Shown: piece by piece, positions 20,230 to 30,099 of the stretch
How the letters are laid out: the number at the start of each line of letters is the position of its first letter
Numbering within the stretch: the stretch's first letter is position 1
Assembly (NCBI RefSeq): GCF_011386835.1
Contig: NC_088792.1
Location: forward strand, 218,708,394-218,772,393
Direction of reading: 5' to 3'
Source of the DNA: Chrysemys picta bellii
Lineage: Eukaryota > Chordata > Testudines > Emydidae
DNA: 64,000 bases
Position numbers and translations under genes: made by a program
Notes under the pieces: generated by a model
Told to the model about the DNA's origin: nothing
The model's database searches: none
What the model saw: only the letters and a program-made list of their open reading frames with translations

Positions 20230-22310
20230 TTACTCAATGCGGTATTGACGGTGTCCTGTGATGTGTTCCGTATAAATGTCTCTGGACCACCTGATGGTGT
20301 CGGACACCATGAGCTGTCTCATGAGCTGGGCATAGCGTCGACCAATTCTGCATGCTCTCAGAACCGGCTGGTTGTGGGGGTCCCACGAGCCCAGGGCTCC
20401 ACGATCAGGGCATGTATCTGGATCTCGTAGCCCTGGGCTCTCAAGGTCTCAGCCAGCGGGGTGTACTTCGACGCCTTCCTTGCTCAGGCCTCATGGAGGG
20501 CCGGTGACCCGTTTTCAAAAGGCACCGTGACATCTACGATGAGGACCTTCTTCTTTTTTGCATCCGTCATGACGATGTCGGGTCGCAGTCTGCTGTCTGC
20601 TTGTAACGGGTCGGACTCATCCCTGCGGTGCCTCCTGCTGGTCGTCTCGGGAATTAGCTCTCCAGCCTCTGGAGCACCCTCTGCAGGCCGGTGATCCACC
20701 TGTCCTCTCCTCAGCTCCCGTGTCCCTCCCAGGACCCCGGTGCCCCCTTGCTCTGGGTGCTGCCCCCTGGCAGTACCCACACCCTAGGTCTCCCCTCCCA
20801 GGGGAACCCCCACCCACTATCCCCACCTTCCCTCAGCACTAGGCCACTGCCACTCACCAACTAGCCCCGTTCCCTGGGGCAGACTGCAGTATAGGCCACT
20901 CATCACTAACAAGGAGGGTTTGGACCTGCTGCCTTGGCCTAGCCCTGGGCTGCCCTCTGCAACCCCCAGTACCTCTTGGCCTTCCGCTAGGCCACAGCCT
21001 GGGGCTATCCAGGCTGGAGCTCCTCAACCTGTCCCCAGCCCTGCTCCACTCAGGTACGCTATCGCTAGCTTGCTGCAGCCAGGCCCTTCTCTCTCTGCAC
21101 TCAGAGAGAGACTGCTGAGCTTCTGGCTGCCCTGGCCTTTATAGGGCCAGCTGAGTCTGTTTGGGGCGTGGCCCCAGCTGCAGCCACTTCCCCCAATCAG
21201 CTCAGCCTAAAAGCTGCTTTCTCCAGCCACAGCCCCCTCTGGACCGGAGCGGGGTTACCACCCCGCTACACTGCTGATGGTGGAGTCGAGGGTGATCTTC
21301 CCCAGGAACGGCGGGATGGCTTTCACCAGCCTGTTCTGGATGGTATTTTGGTGGTGCCACCAGGTTCCGGAGTGCTGTTTGCATCCACACCGGACGTGGG
21401 GCAGGGTCTTGTTTGCACAGCCGCACCTGGTGAAGCTGCCCCTGGGGAGGAAGTGGTTGCTGGTGTCCCACTTGCTGGACACCTCAAACACCTTGCCCTG
21501 GTCCGGCTTCCACTTGAGGTTCTCGGCATAGTGGCAGCGGATGGTGTCCTTCAGGGTCTTTTCCAGCATAGCTCTGGCGGTCGGGGTGACGATGGTGTGG
21601 TCCGGGGTCTTTAAGCATGGTACCAGTATTCCCAGCTCCCGGGCCACCACTTCCAGCAGCAGCCGATCCTCTTACCCAGGCGTCTCGAGGCGTTGCAGGC
21701 ACGGGACCAGAGAGAGGATAGATCTCCCCCCTCTCTCCCAAACTCAGCCTCCAGGGAGTCGCTGAGGTAAGTGGCGATGTCCTGCTCGGAGGGGGCCCTG
21801 GCGATGCGTTTCCTGACCACGGCCTGTACAGCTTCCTGAGCGTTGCTCCTCACCATCGGGTCTGGGCATGTCAGGAGGCGGAAGGTGTGGGTCATCACCA
21901 CCACGTCGCACAGATCACCCATCCAAGGTACGTTGGCGCCACCCTGCCTGTGGGAAATGTAGATGATGTCCATGCTGGCCCTCTGGGGAAGGTAGAGCCA
22001 CTTCTTCACCAGCTGCCTGATGGTATTGTCGGCCTTGTTCAGGGGCACCTTGGCTACGGCCAATCCCCTGAGGACAAAGGAGATGCGGGGGATCAGGAAG
22101 GTATTGAGGGCATCCATCTTTTGCCAGGGGGCGACCATGGAGGAGTCGATTTGGGCCACGTCTCGCAGGATCTCCGCAATGGTGTCTTTGGGGGTCTGTC
22201 GGACGCGGACTCCTGTGGGTGTGCCGAGCTGTTGGTATACCTCTCCCTCTTTGAGGGAGGCCATGAGCTCGCCCTGGACCAGGAATCGTGATGGCCGGAC
22301 CAGCGCCCTG
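20230..22310 (-). pseudogene. R2-type ORF, C-terminal half, split by an LTR and frameshifted
   Basis: After a YQQLGTPTG stretch the frame reads WQKMDALNTFLIPRISFVLR, YLPQRASMDIIYISHRQGG and CDVVVMTHTFRLLTCPDP, the conserved linker of R2 proteins. A CCHC-like cysteine/histidine segment follows (CGCANKTLPHVRCGCKQH), and beyond the LTR the endonuclease core RPDIVM..VLIVDVTVP, whose Asp residues match the PD-(D/E)XK nuclease of R2. The end contains IGRRYAQLMRQLMVSDTIRW and DIYTEHITGHRQY. At least three frames are needed to follow it, with a shift near 21.64 kb and others around the LTR. The reverse transcriptase palm is missing, so the copy is dead. Confidence 0.8.
20602..21270 (-). mobile_element. 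Solo LTR inserted in the R2-type element, perfect 5-bp target duplication
   Basis: The insert runs TGTAACGG..CGCTACA on +, so it has TG..CA ends in either orientation. CTGCT is repeated exactly at 20597-20601 and 21271-21275. On the minus strand a CCTATAAAGG TATA box (about 21136-21146) fits an LTR promoter. No internal retroviral or Gypsy genes are present, so it is a solo LTR. A 5-bp duplication fits ERV or Gypsy integrases. Confidence 0.88.
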
Positions 22311-22329
22311 GCGCACTTTTTCTATGCCA

Positions 22330-23235
22330 GTTGTCCAAAATCACTACATTTTACAATTGTAATACTATTTTAAGGAAATTACGTAATTTTTTTATAAGCA
22401 TTATTTCAAAATGAAAAGATTCTTTCAGTGTTCCTTATGGTAGCCCCAAATATAATTACATGAACTGAGCAATGCAAGTTAGAATCCATTTGTAACTAAT
22501 TCCTGTCATGATTCAGAAGATCCTTGAATCATTAAAATAAGTTTTGCAGAAACAATCTACATCATCACATTTTATACAACACATTTGAAGGGCCTATTGA
22601 TGTGAATGGCTAAAATCCCATTGGTTTCAATAAGAGCCTAGATTCTTGACAGAAATCTAATTAGCGGGTAGGTGGATTATCCGAAGACAGTAGAAAACCG
22701 TGGAGGAACTAACAAAAAAATCACATTAGCTGCTGTATATATCCATCAACAGACCTGCAAATGACTCCATTCTCAGGCACAAAAACTAACCAAGATTAAG
22801 GAAATATGAAGACTGTTTCCAGCTCCAGCAGCACTGTCAACCTGATAAATTAATTTCAAAATCATCAATTCTGTTTTGGTATGCAGAGTTAAGCTTGAGT
22901 CTTTAAAAATAATGGAATAAATGGTCTCAAGCATGACCTGTGGATTATTTTTCTTAACAGGACACACGATTCTGAAGCATTAGTTCTGCTCTCTCAAATC
23001 CTGCTTTTTCAGGATAGACACAGAAGAGCGGTTAAAAAGCTGTTGGAAGACTAATAGCTATATGCCATAAAATCAGCACCAGTAGAGCATTTTATCTTAT
23101 TACCATCAGGGCATATTGCAATGCTCATAGTTTTTCCCAGACATTTGAAATTGGTGGGGAACTGTTTGAGGGGAGAAAGATTTGAGTTTTTAAGTTGCTT
23201 ACTGGTGTGGTGGTTGATTATCTTAAATTGCACCT
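22330..23235. other. Intergenic, nothing recognised
   Basis: AT-rich unique-looking sequence with only short ORFs. Confidence 0.5.
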
Positions 23236-23246
23236 CATATTTAAAG

Positions 23247-24705
23247 TTCAGGAGTACTTGTGGCACCTTAGAGACTAACAAATTTATTAGAGCATAAGCT
23301 TTCGCTACATTGATGACATCTTCATCATCTGGACCCATGGAAAAGAAGCCCTTGAGGAATTTCACCATGATTTCAATAATTTCCATCCCACCATCAACCT
23401 CAGCCTAGATCAATCCACACAAGCGGTCCATTTCCTGGACACTACTGTGCTAATAAGCGATGGTCACATAAATACCACCCTATACCGGAAACCTACTGAC
23501 CGCTACACTTACCTACATGCCTCCAGCTTCCATCCAGGACACACCACACGATCCATTGTCTACAGCCAAGCTCTAAGATATAACCGCATTTGCTCCAATC
23601 CCTCAGATAGAGACAAGCACCTACAAGATCTCTATCAAGCATTCTTAAAACTACAATACCCACCTGCTGAAGTGAAAAAACAGATTGACAGAGCCAGACG
23701 AGTACCCAGAAGTCACCTCCTACAAGACAGGCCCAACAAAGAAAATAACAGAACACCACTAGCTGTCACCTTCAGCCCCCAACTAAAACCTCTCCAGCGC
23801 ATCATCAGAGATCTACAACCTATCCTGAAAGATGATCCTTTACTCTCACAGATCTTGGGAGACAGACCTGTCCTCGCTTACAGACAACCCCCCAACCTAA
23901 AGCAAATACTCACCAGCAACCACACATCACTGAACAAAACCACTGACCCAGGAACCTATCCTTGTAACAAACCCCGATGCCAACTCTGTCCACATATCTA
24001 TTCAAATGACATCATCATAGGACCTAATCACATCAGCCATACCATCAGGGGCTCGTTCACCTGCACATCTACCAGTGTGATATATGCTATCATGTGCCAG
24101 CAATGCCCCTCTGCCATGTACATTGGCCAAACCGGACAGTCTCTACGCAAAAGAATTAATGGACACAAATCTGACATCAGGAATCATAATACTCAAAAAC
24201 CAGTGGGAGAACACTTTAACCTGTCTGGTCATTCAATGACAGACCTGCGGGTGGCTATATTACAACAGAAAAACTTCAAAAACAGACTCCAACGAGAGAC
24301 TGCTGAGCTGGAATTGATATGCAAACTAGACACAATCAACTCAGGACTGAATAAGGACTGGGAATGGCTGAGCCATTACAAACATTGAATCTATCTCCCC
24401 TTGTAAGTATTCTCACACTTCTTATCAAACTGTCTGTACTGGGCTATTTCGATTATCACTTCAAAAGTTTTTTTTTCTCTTACTTAATTGGCCTCTCAGA
24501 GTTGGGAAGACAACTCCCACCTGTTTATGCTCTCTGTATGTGTGTATATATATCTCCTCAATATTTATTCCACTCTATATGCATCCGAAGAAGTGGGCTG
24601 TAGTCCACGAAAGCTTATGCTCTAATAAATTTGTTAGTCTCTAAGGTGCCACAAGTACTCCTGTTCTTTTTGCGGATACAGACTAACATGGCTGCTACTC
24701 TGAAA
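23247..24705 (+). mobile_element. Penelope-like element copy 2, longest copy, 11-bp target duplication
   Basis: CATATTTAAAG is duplicated at 23236-23246 and 24706-24716. The element begins with about 59 bp that are the reverse complement of its own 3' region (23249-23305 against about 24608-24664), then enters the reverse transcriptase at its YIDD motif and continues to the 3' terminus GGCTGCTACTCTGAAAC. This inverted leader is typical of Penelope-like insertions. Confidence 0.92.
23306..24388 (+). CDS. Penelope-like protein fragment: reverse transcriptase end plus GIY-YIG endonuclease
   Basis: Open without a stop from the inverted-repeat junction to TGA at 24386-24388. It starts at the catalytic YIDDIFIIW motif of the reverse transcriptase. 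Next come the thumb (FLDTTVL, LYRKPTDRYTYLH, SFHPGHTTRSI) and a linker, then the endonuclease with CNKPRCQLCPHIYS and IYAIMCQQCPSAMYIGQTGQ. The C-terminus is GLNKDWEWLSHYKH. The first ATG in this frame is at 23447. The N-terminal reverse transcriptase is absent, so the copy cannot move by itself, but the endonuclease domain looks intact and recently deposited. Confidence 0.85.
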   Translation, partial: YIDDIFIIWTHGKEALEEFHHDFNNFHPTINLSLDQSTQAVHFLDTTVLISDGHINTTLYRKPTDRYTYLHASSFHPGHTTRSIVYSQALRYNRICSNPSDRDKHLQDLYQAFLKLQYPPAEVKKQIDRARRVPRSHLLQDRPNKENNRTPLAVTFSPQLKPLQRIIRDLQPILKDDPLLSQILGDRPVLAYRQPPNLKQILTSNHTSLNKTTDPGTYPCNKPRCQLCPHIYSNDIIIGPNHISHTIRGSFTCTSTSVIYAIMCQQCPSAMYIGQTGQSLRKRINGHKSDIRNHNTQKPVGEHFNLSGHSMTDLRVAILQQKNFKNRLQRETAELELICKLDTINSGLNKDWEWLSHYKH

Positions 24706-24719
24706 CATATTTAAAGATG

Positions 24720-25277
24720 TATTTTAAAATTATATCAAGGGTACTTAGAACATATGGATAGGCACTTGTCCCTATACCAGCCCCACCTATTACACTGCTT
24801 GTCAGGTGGAGTATAATAGATTTTCCCCAAATGAGCTAAATAGTGGCAGCCATTTTCTAATGGCAGTGAAAACTGCCAATACTTTTTACATGTATTTGTC
24901 TTTGGTCCACGTGTGAAATGACTGATCATAGCATCTAGAAACAGTTGCTGACCCTCATCTAGTATCACTCACAATGAACTCTTCATCAGCCAATCAGATT
25001 TCTTCTCTTAGAATGGTCATTATGAAAAGACATAGTTTAAAGACCAGCAAGCTTGGGAGTTAGAATGTCTGGGTTCTCTTCTTGGTGGTGACAGACTTCT
25101 TGTGGTGGTTTTGGGGGGCCTTTTTTGACAAGTATCACTGAGCACATTTTCAAATATGGGTGCCTAATTTTGCTGTCCATATCTATATTTAAGCGCCTAA
25201 ATAAGTGGATGTATTTTCAGAGATTCAGAACAATTGGGCTCATTGAGCTCAGTACCTAAAAATGTATTTAATTTAAT
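24720..25277. other. Intergenic, nothing firm
   Basis: No gene. The stretch 25140-25260 (GGTGCCTAATTTTGC, AAGCGCCTAAATAAGTGG) resembles an old interspersed repeat that also seems present near 37.5 kb, but I cannot name it. Confidence 0.4.
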
Positions 25278-25358
25278 GGAGATATCCTATCTCCTAGAAC
25301 TGGAAGGGACCTTGAAAGGTCATCAAGTCCAGCCCCCTGCCTTCACTAGCAGGACCAA

Positions 25359-27240
25359 ATATTGCTCAGGCGTGCAGGAGTGAAATCAGGAAGGCCAAAT
25401 CACACTTGGAGTTGCAGTTAGCAAGAGATGTTAAGAGTATCAAAAAGGGTTTCTTCAGGTATGTTAGCAACAAGAAGAAAATCAAGGAAAGTGTGGGCCC
25501 CTTACTGAATGAGGGAGGCAACCTAGTGACCGAGGATGTGGAAAAAGCTAATGTACTCAATGATTTTTTTGCCTCTGTCTTCACGCACAAGGTCAGCTCC
25601 CAGATTGCTGCACTGGGCAGTACAGCATGGGGAGAAGGTGACCAGCCCTCTGTGGAGAAAGAAGTGGTTCGGGACTATTTAGAAAAACTGGACGTGCACA
25701 AGTCCATGGGGCCGGATGCGCTGCATCCGAGGGTGCTAAAGGAGTTAGCGGGTGAGATTGCAGAGCCATTAGCCATTATTTTTGAAAACTCATGGCGATC
25801 GGGGGAGGTCCCAGATGACTGGAAAAAGGCTAATGTAGTGCCCATCTTTAAAAAAGGGAAGAAGGAGGATCCGGGGAACTACAGGCCAGTCAGCCTCACC
25901 TCAGTCCCTGGAAAAATCATGGAGCAGGTCCTCAAGGAATCAATTATGAAACATTTAGAGGAGAGGAAAGTGATCAGGATCAGTCAGCATGGATTCACGA
26001 AGGGGAAGTCGTGCCTGACTAACCTAATTGCCTTCAATGATGAGATAACTGGCTCTGTGGATGAGGGGAAAGCAGTGGATGTGTTATTCCTTGACTTTAG
26101 CAAAGCTTTTGGTACGGTCTCCCACAGTATTCTTGCCGCCAAGTTAAAAAAGTATGGGCTGGATGAATGGACTGTAAGGTGGATAGAAAGCTGGCTAGAT
26201 CGTCGGGCTCAACGGGTAGTGATCAATGGCTCCATGTCTAGTTGGCAGCCCGTTTCAAGCGGAGTGCCCCAAGGGTCGGTCCTGGGGCCAGTTTTGTTTA
26301 ATATCTTTATTAATGATCTGGAGGATGGTGTGGACTGCACACTCAGCAAGTTTGCAGATGACACTAAACTAGGAGGCGTGGTAGATACACTAGAGGGTAG
26401 GGATCGGATACAGAGGGACCTAGACAAATTAGAGGATTGGGCCGAAAAAAACCTGATGAGGTTCAACAAGGACAAGTGCAGAGTCCTGCACTTAGGACGG
26501 AAGAATCCCATGCACTGCTACAGACTAGGGACCGAATGGCTAGGTAGCAGTTCTTCAGAAAAGGACCTAGGGGTCACAGTGGACGAGAAGCTGGATATGA
26601 GTCAACAGTGTGCTCTTGTTGCCAAGAAGGCTAACGGCATTTTGGGCTGTATAAGTAGGGGCATTGCCAGCAGATCGAGGAACGTGATCGTTCCCCTTTA
26701 TTCGACATGGTGAGGCCCCATCTGGAATACTGTGTCCAGTTTTGGGCCCCACACTACAAGAAGGATGTGGAAAAATTGGAAAGAGTCCAGCGGAGGGCAA
26801 CAAAAATGATTAGGGGTCTGGAGCACATGACTTATGAGGAGAGGCTGAGGGAACTGGGATTGTTTAGTCTCCAGAAGAGAAGAATGAGGGGGGATTTGAT
26901 AGCAGCCTTCAACTACCTGAAGGGGGGTTCCAAAGAGGATGGAGCTCGGCTGTTCTCAGTGGTGGCAGATGACAGAACAAGGAGCAATGGTCTCAAGTTG
27001 CAGTGGGGGAGGTCCAGGTTGGATATCAGGAAAAACTATTTCACTAGGAGGGTGGTGAAACACTGGACTGCGTTACCTAGGGAGGTGGTGGAGTCTCCTT
27101 CCTTGGAGGTTTTTAAGGCCCAGCTTGACAAAGCCCTGGCTGGGATGATTTAGCTGGGAATTGGTCCTGCTTTGAGCAGGGGGTTGGACTAATTGATCTC
27201 TTGAGGTCCCTTCCAACTCTGATATTCTATGATTCTATGA
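25359..27240 (+). mobile_element. CR1 LINE inserted in the SINE
   Basis: A 5'-truncated CR1 in + orientation, from within the linker after the endonuclease to the tail CTATGATTCTATGA. GACCAA borders both sides (25353-25358 and 27239-27244), although two bases of the right copy could belong to the CR1 tail. It is a different subfamily from the 4.3-kb copy (compare [18 protein letters not shown] here with [18 protein letters not shown] there). Confidence 0.92.
25406..27153 (+). pseudogene. CR1 ORF2, reverse transcriptase part, one frameshift
   Basis: Starts in the linker ([15 protein letters not shown]) and covers the whole reverse transcriptase ([33 protein letters not shown]). The frame breaks at about 26708: TTCGACATGG here against TTCGACATTGG in the other copies, a one-base deletion. 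The remainder continues at 26707-27153. The motif AFDTV has become AFGTV (Asp to Gly), and the endonuclease is missing. The TGA/TAG-free length otherwise suggests moderate age. Confidence 0.9.
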
Positions 27241-27359
27241 CCAAGTACTGATTTTGCCTCAGATCCCTAAGTGGCCCCCTCAAGGATTGAACTCACAACC
27301 CTAGATTTAGCAGGCTAATGCTCAAACCACTGAGCTATCTCTTGAGGGACCCATGTTCA

Positions 27360-27815
27360 TTTCACTTTAATGACAAAACTCGCAATCAACTAAGAATCTA
27401 GACTATTTTAAAAAAAAGAGTTAAAAGTAGTTTAATTTTTTTCTGAGTTGCTCTGAAAGTGATTGTTTTACAATCATATTTTCATATATTTTACAAAAGT
27501 TTCTCTTCCTTGTTTTGTGTGAATGACCAATATAAACAGGCTGACTGACTGACTAATTGTACAAGTGAAACTGTGAATTTTGCCTTGAGCTTGTACACTG
27601 CTTAGCAGGATGGAATCCTAATCCTAACATAAGCATCTTGGCACTATCAGTACAAATACAGGTAGAAGGATTCTGTTTAGAGGCAACACAGATAGTATTT
27701 TTAAACTGTTTGTTTATTTAGGATGTTTTAACAAGTTTACAAATCCTTGCCATGTAACTATCAGAAACAAAACAATAATTACAACAGAGAAGCATAATGT
27801 CTGACCTGAAAGAAC
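27360..27815. other. Intergenic, nothing recognised
   Basis: AT-rich sequence without a supported feature. Confidence 0.5.
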
Positions 27816-27821
27816 TCCAAT

Positions 27822-28009
27822 GAGGAAGGCATAGCTCAGTGGTTTGAGTATTGCCCCTACCTAAAAGTAGGGTTGTGAGTTCAATCCTTAAGGGGGCCAC
27901 TAAGGAAACTAGGGCAAAGATTAGTACTTGGTCCTGTTTGTGAAGGCAGGGGACTGGACTCAACGACCATTTAGGGTCCCTTCCAGCTCTATGAGATAGG
28001 TATATCTCC
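27822..28009 (+). mobile_element. tRNA-derived turtle SINE with CR1-like tail
   Basis: The head has RNA polymerase III promoter boxes: A box TAGCTCAGTGGTTTGAG (about 27832) and B box GGTTGTGAGTTCAATCC (27871-27887). The body follows, then a 3' part shared with CR1 (TTGGTCCTG, GGGGACTGGACTCAACGACC, GGTCCCTTCCAGCTCT) and a terminal GAGATAGGTATATCTCC. The architecture is that of the Cry-type SINE of cryptodiran turtles, mobilised in trans by CR1. It is the strongest clue to the organism. Confidence 0.88.
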
Positions 28010-28189
28010 ATATATTCTGTTTTCTTTAAAGAGACATTATACAGGAATATAGTCATCAGATCTTTCTATTTATCAGGGTGTTACCATATTACAGAGTGAA
28101 ATCATTACAGCTCCTACAATATGTTGCTTCTAGTGATTTTTATTAAGTTGAGTGAAATCTCAATATACACATTTAACTGACCAGGCATG

Positions 28190-28632
28190 TCTAGTATTCA
28201 AAAAGAAAAAAAATGGTGAGGTGTGCTGTTTTATTTTGAAGGTGAATGTACTTTGAGTATTGAATAAAAAGTAACTGAATATCTGTCCTCTGTCTGTTTT
28301 GATGGGTATGTAATTGGTGTGTTAATTTTTCCAAAATCACAACCTCCCATATTTTTTGAACCATTTCTCTGATTGGACTATTTTTTGCCATTGAGCGGCT
28401 ACCAATAACTGAGCAGCTACCGGCAGATGAGAGATTAATTCTTCATTTTCCCGTTTGACCATTTCCTCTAGGAATCCCTACGAGGATTACCAAGGGATTA
28501 TTTGGTAGTAAATATCCAACAATTTGTAATATTTGGTTACAGATTGCATCACAGTACTCTTTAGTGATTGGGCCTTTCCATAATTTATACATAAAATCTC
28601 CCCTTCACCACAGTTTTTCCAAAATGTATCCT

Positions 28633-28666
<34 letters not shown>

Positions 28667-29700
28667 TAATCTGAGTGTGAGAGACCATTGAAACATTATT
28701 GTAAAGAAATGTTTTTCTATTGTGCTACAGACTGAGGATGCCAGTCCTTTTCCTGCTCGAACCCCTTTCTTGTGGGGTAATTTGTCTATGCACATCCTTT
28801 TCCCAGCACGTCCTATGTGGACACTTTTTTGTTAGGATAGCTGTCTGCAAAGATGGATGTAAATTTGTTATAATTCTTTTTTTCCTAATTGATGCCATAC
28901 TTCTATTTAAAGTTAGATTTCTATATTTTTCTTTATTTCTTTCTCTATTTTTCAGTTTTTCTAAAAAGCAGAGAAGCATAATGCCTGACCTGAAAGAACT
29001 GGTACAGAGGAGAGTTGGGCAGTTAAAGCTACTTTTGATCTATAAATAAGTTAGAAAAGTTTCTTTACTGAACAGCTGGCCAACCATGTGTACTCCATGG
29101 ATCTCCCATTCTTTGATACTCTGATTTGCAATTTGGGTTAAGATCGGGATTATTTGCAATGGGTGTCATAGGTGACAGGGGGAACAAAACTTCTCTAATT
29201 CTATCCCAAACCCAGAAGTAGCCCTTGCTAAAGTATTGTCACTCACTCATGGTCTTCTATTATTCCATATAAATGTTATCAACATCTTCTGTATTCCTCC
29301 TTGGGTTTTATCTGTGGTAATCACAGAAAGATTTTGAAACAGGAAAGAAATCCTTGTCAGAATGTTCATTTTGACTGTGGCTCTTCTTCCCCACCAAGAA
29401 ATTTTATACTCCCCCTGCTCCCCCAGCATTACAGATATATTTTCATTTGCCAAAGAAGTGGTTTGACATTTAAATCACAGAGCTCTTCTAGGTTGGTTAA
29501 GATTTGAATTTCCAGGTATTTTATAGAATTTGTTGCCCATTTGAATCCAAATGATTTTGAAGGAGTGACTTTTCAAGAGTCTGGCAAATTTATAGCTAGC
29601 ATTTCAAGATTTGCATAATGTAATTTAAATCCAGATGCTTTCCCAAAGTCCTAGATTTCTTTAGCAACTCGTATTAGAAAAATATCTGGTTTAGATACAA
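28190..29700 (-). mobile_element. L1-type LINE, 3' part (ORF2 C-terminus), old
   Basis: The minus strand at 29247-29453 encodes a typical L1 ORF2 C-terminal stretch (WWGRRATVKMNILTRISFLF, then ITFIWNNRRP). The segment 28380-28610 encodes YKLWKGPITKEYC and neighbouring residues with stops. It is the downstream part of the element whose 5' part lies at 33.5-36.7 kb. A CT microsatellite sits inside. Several frameshifts are present. Confidence 0.65.
28636..28664. repeat. (CT)n microsatellite
   Basis: About 14 CT units. A second (CT)n lies at about 36533-36555 and gives no coding signal. Confidence 0.95.
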
Positions 29701-30099
29701 ATAATATAATGTTATGTTCTCCTTCAAGTGAATGTGAACATATACCTTTCACTGCAGGTTTATGGGCGCCCAGGGCACTTAGATCTTGAGATTTTTGCCA
29801 ACAGTACCACTAGGTGGTGCATGCGCCCCTGCTCTCCTCATGCTCTCAGGTGACAGCATAAAAGGGATGTGTCTGCTGTCTTTCCCCTTACTTCCTTCTT
29901 ACCACCCGTGGTGAGAGTTGGAGCTCCCTGAAGTTTTTGCTGTTGTAAACAAACTTTTTTGCAAATAGTTTAGTAAGTTAAGTTAATATTTAGTATAGTA
30001 TTCTTGTTGATAGTTGTTTTAGTATCTGGAGGATTCATTATGAAGAAATCCCCAGGTTTTAAACAATGTGCTACATGCAGTGCTGTTATCCCTGTGTGA

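Larger units (their letters stand above)
19960..22318 (-). mobile_element. R2-clade LINE fragment (restriction-like endonuclease type), interrupted by an LTR
   Basis: The minus strand encodes the region downstream of the reverse transcriptase core, then the restriction-like endonuclease of an R2-type element. The 5' end is truncated at about 22318. The 3' UTR extends to about 19960, although this boundary is approximate. An LTR occupies 20602-21270. I see no 28S rDNA sequence at either side, which is the usual R2 insertion site. Confidence 0.8.
25278..27350 (-). mobile_element. tRNA-derived turtle SINE, split by a CR1 insertion
   Basis: The reverse-oriented SINE is present in two pieces. Its tail and CR1-like 3' part lie at about 25278-25358 (complement of the GAGATAGG..GGTCCCTTCCAG region). 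The tRNA-like head lies at about 27241-27350, with complemented B box GGATTGAACTCACAACC and A-box region CCACTGAGCTATC. Joined, the parts match the uninterrupted copy at 27.82 kb. The CR1 between them is the later event. Confidence 0.88.

Noticed and set aside
23051..23386. 111-codon minus ORF
   Set aside because: Spans the left boundary of the Penelope-like element and is antisense to its reverse transcriptase, so a shadow.
28720..29049. 109-codon + ORF with hydrophobic stretch
   Set aside because: Phe/Leu-rich from T-rich DNA within old LINE sequence. No support as a membrane protein gene.
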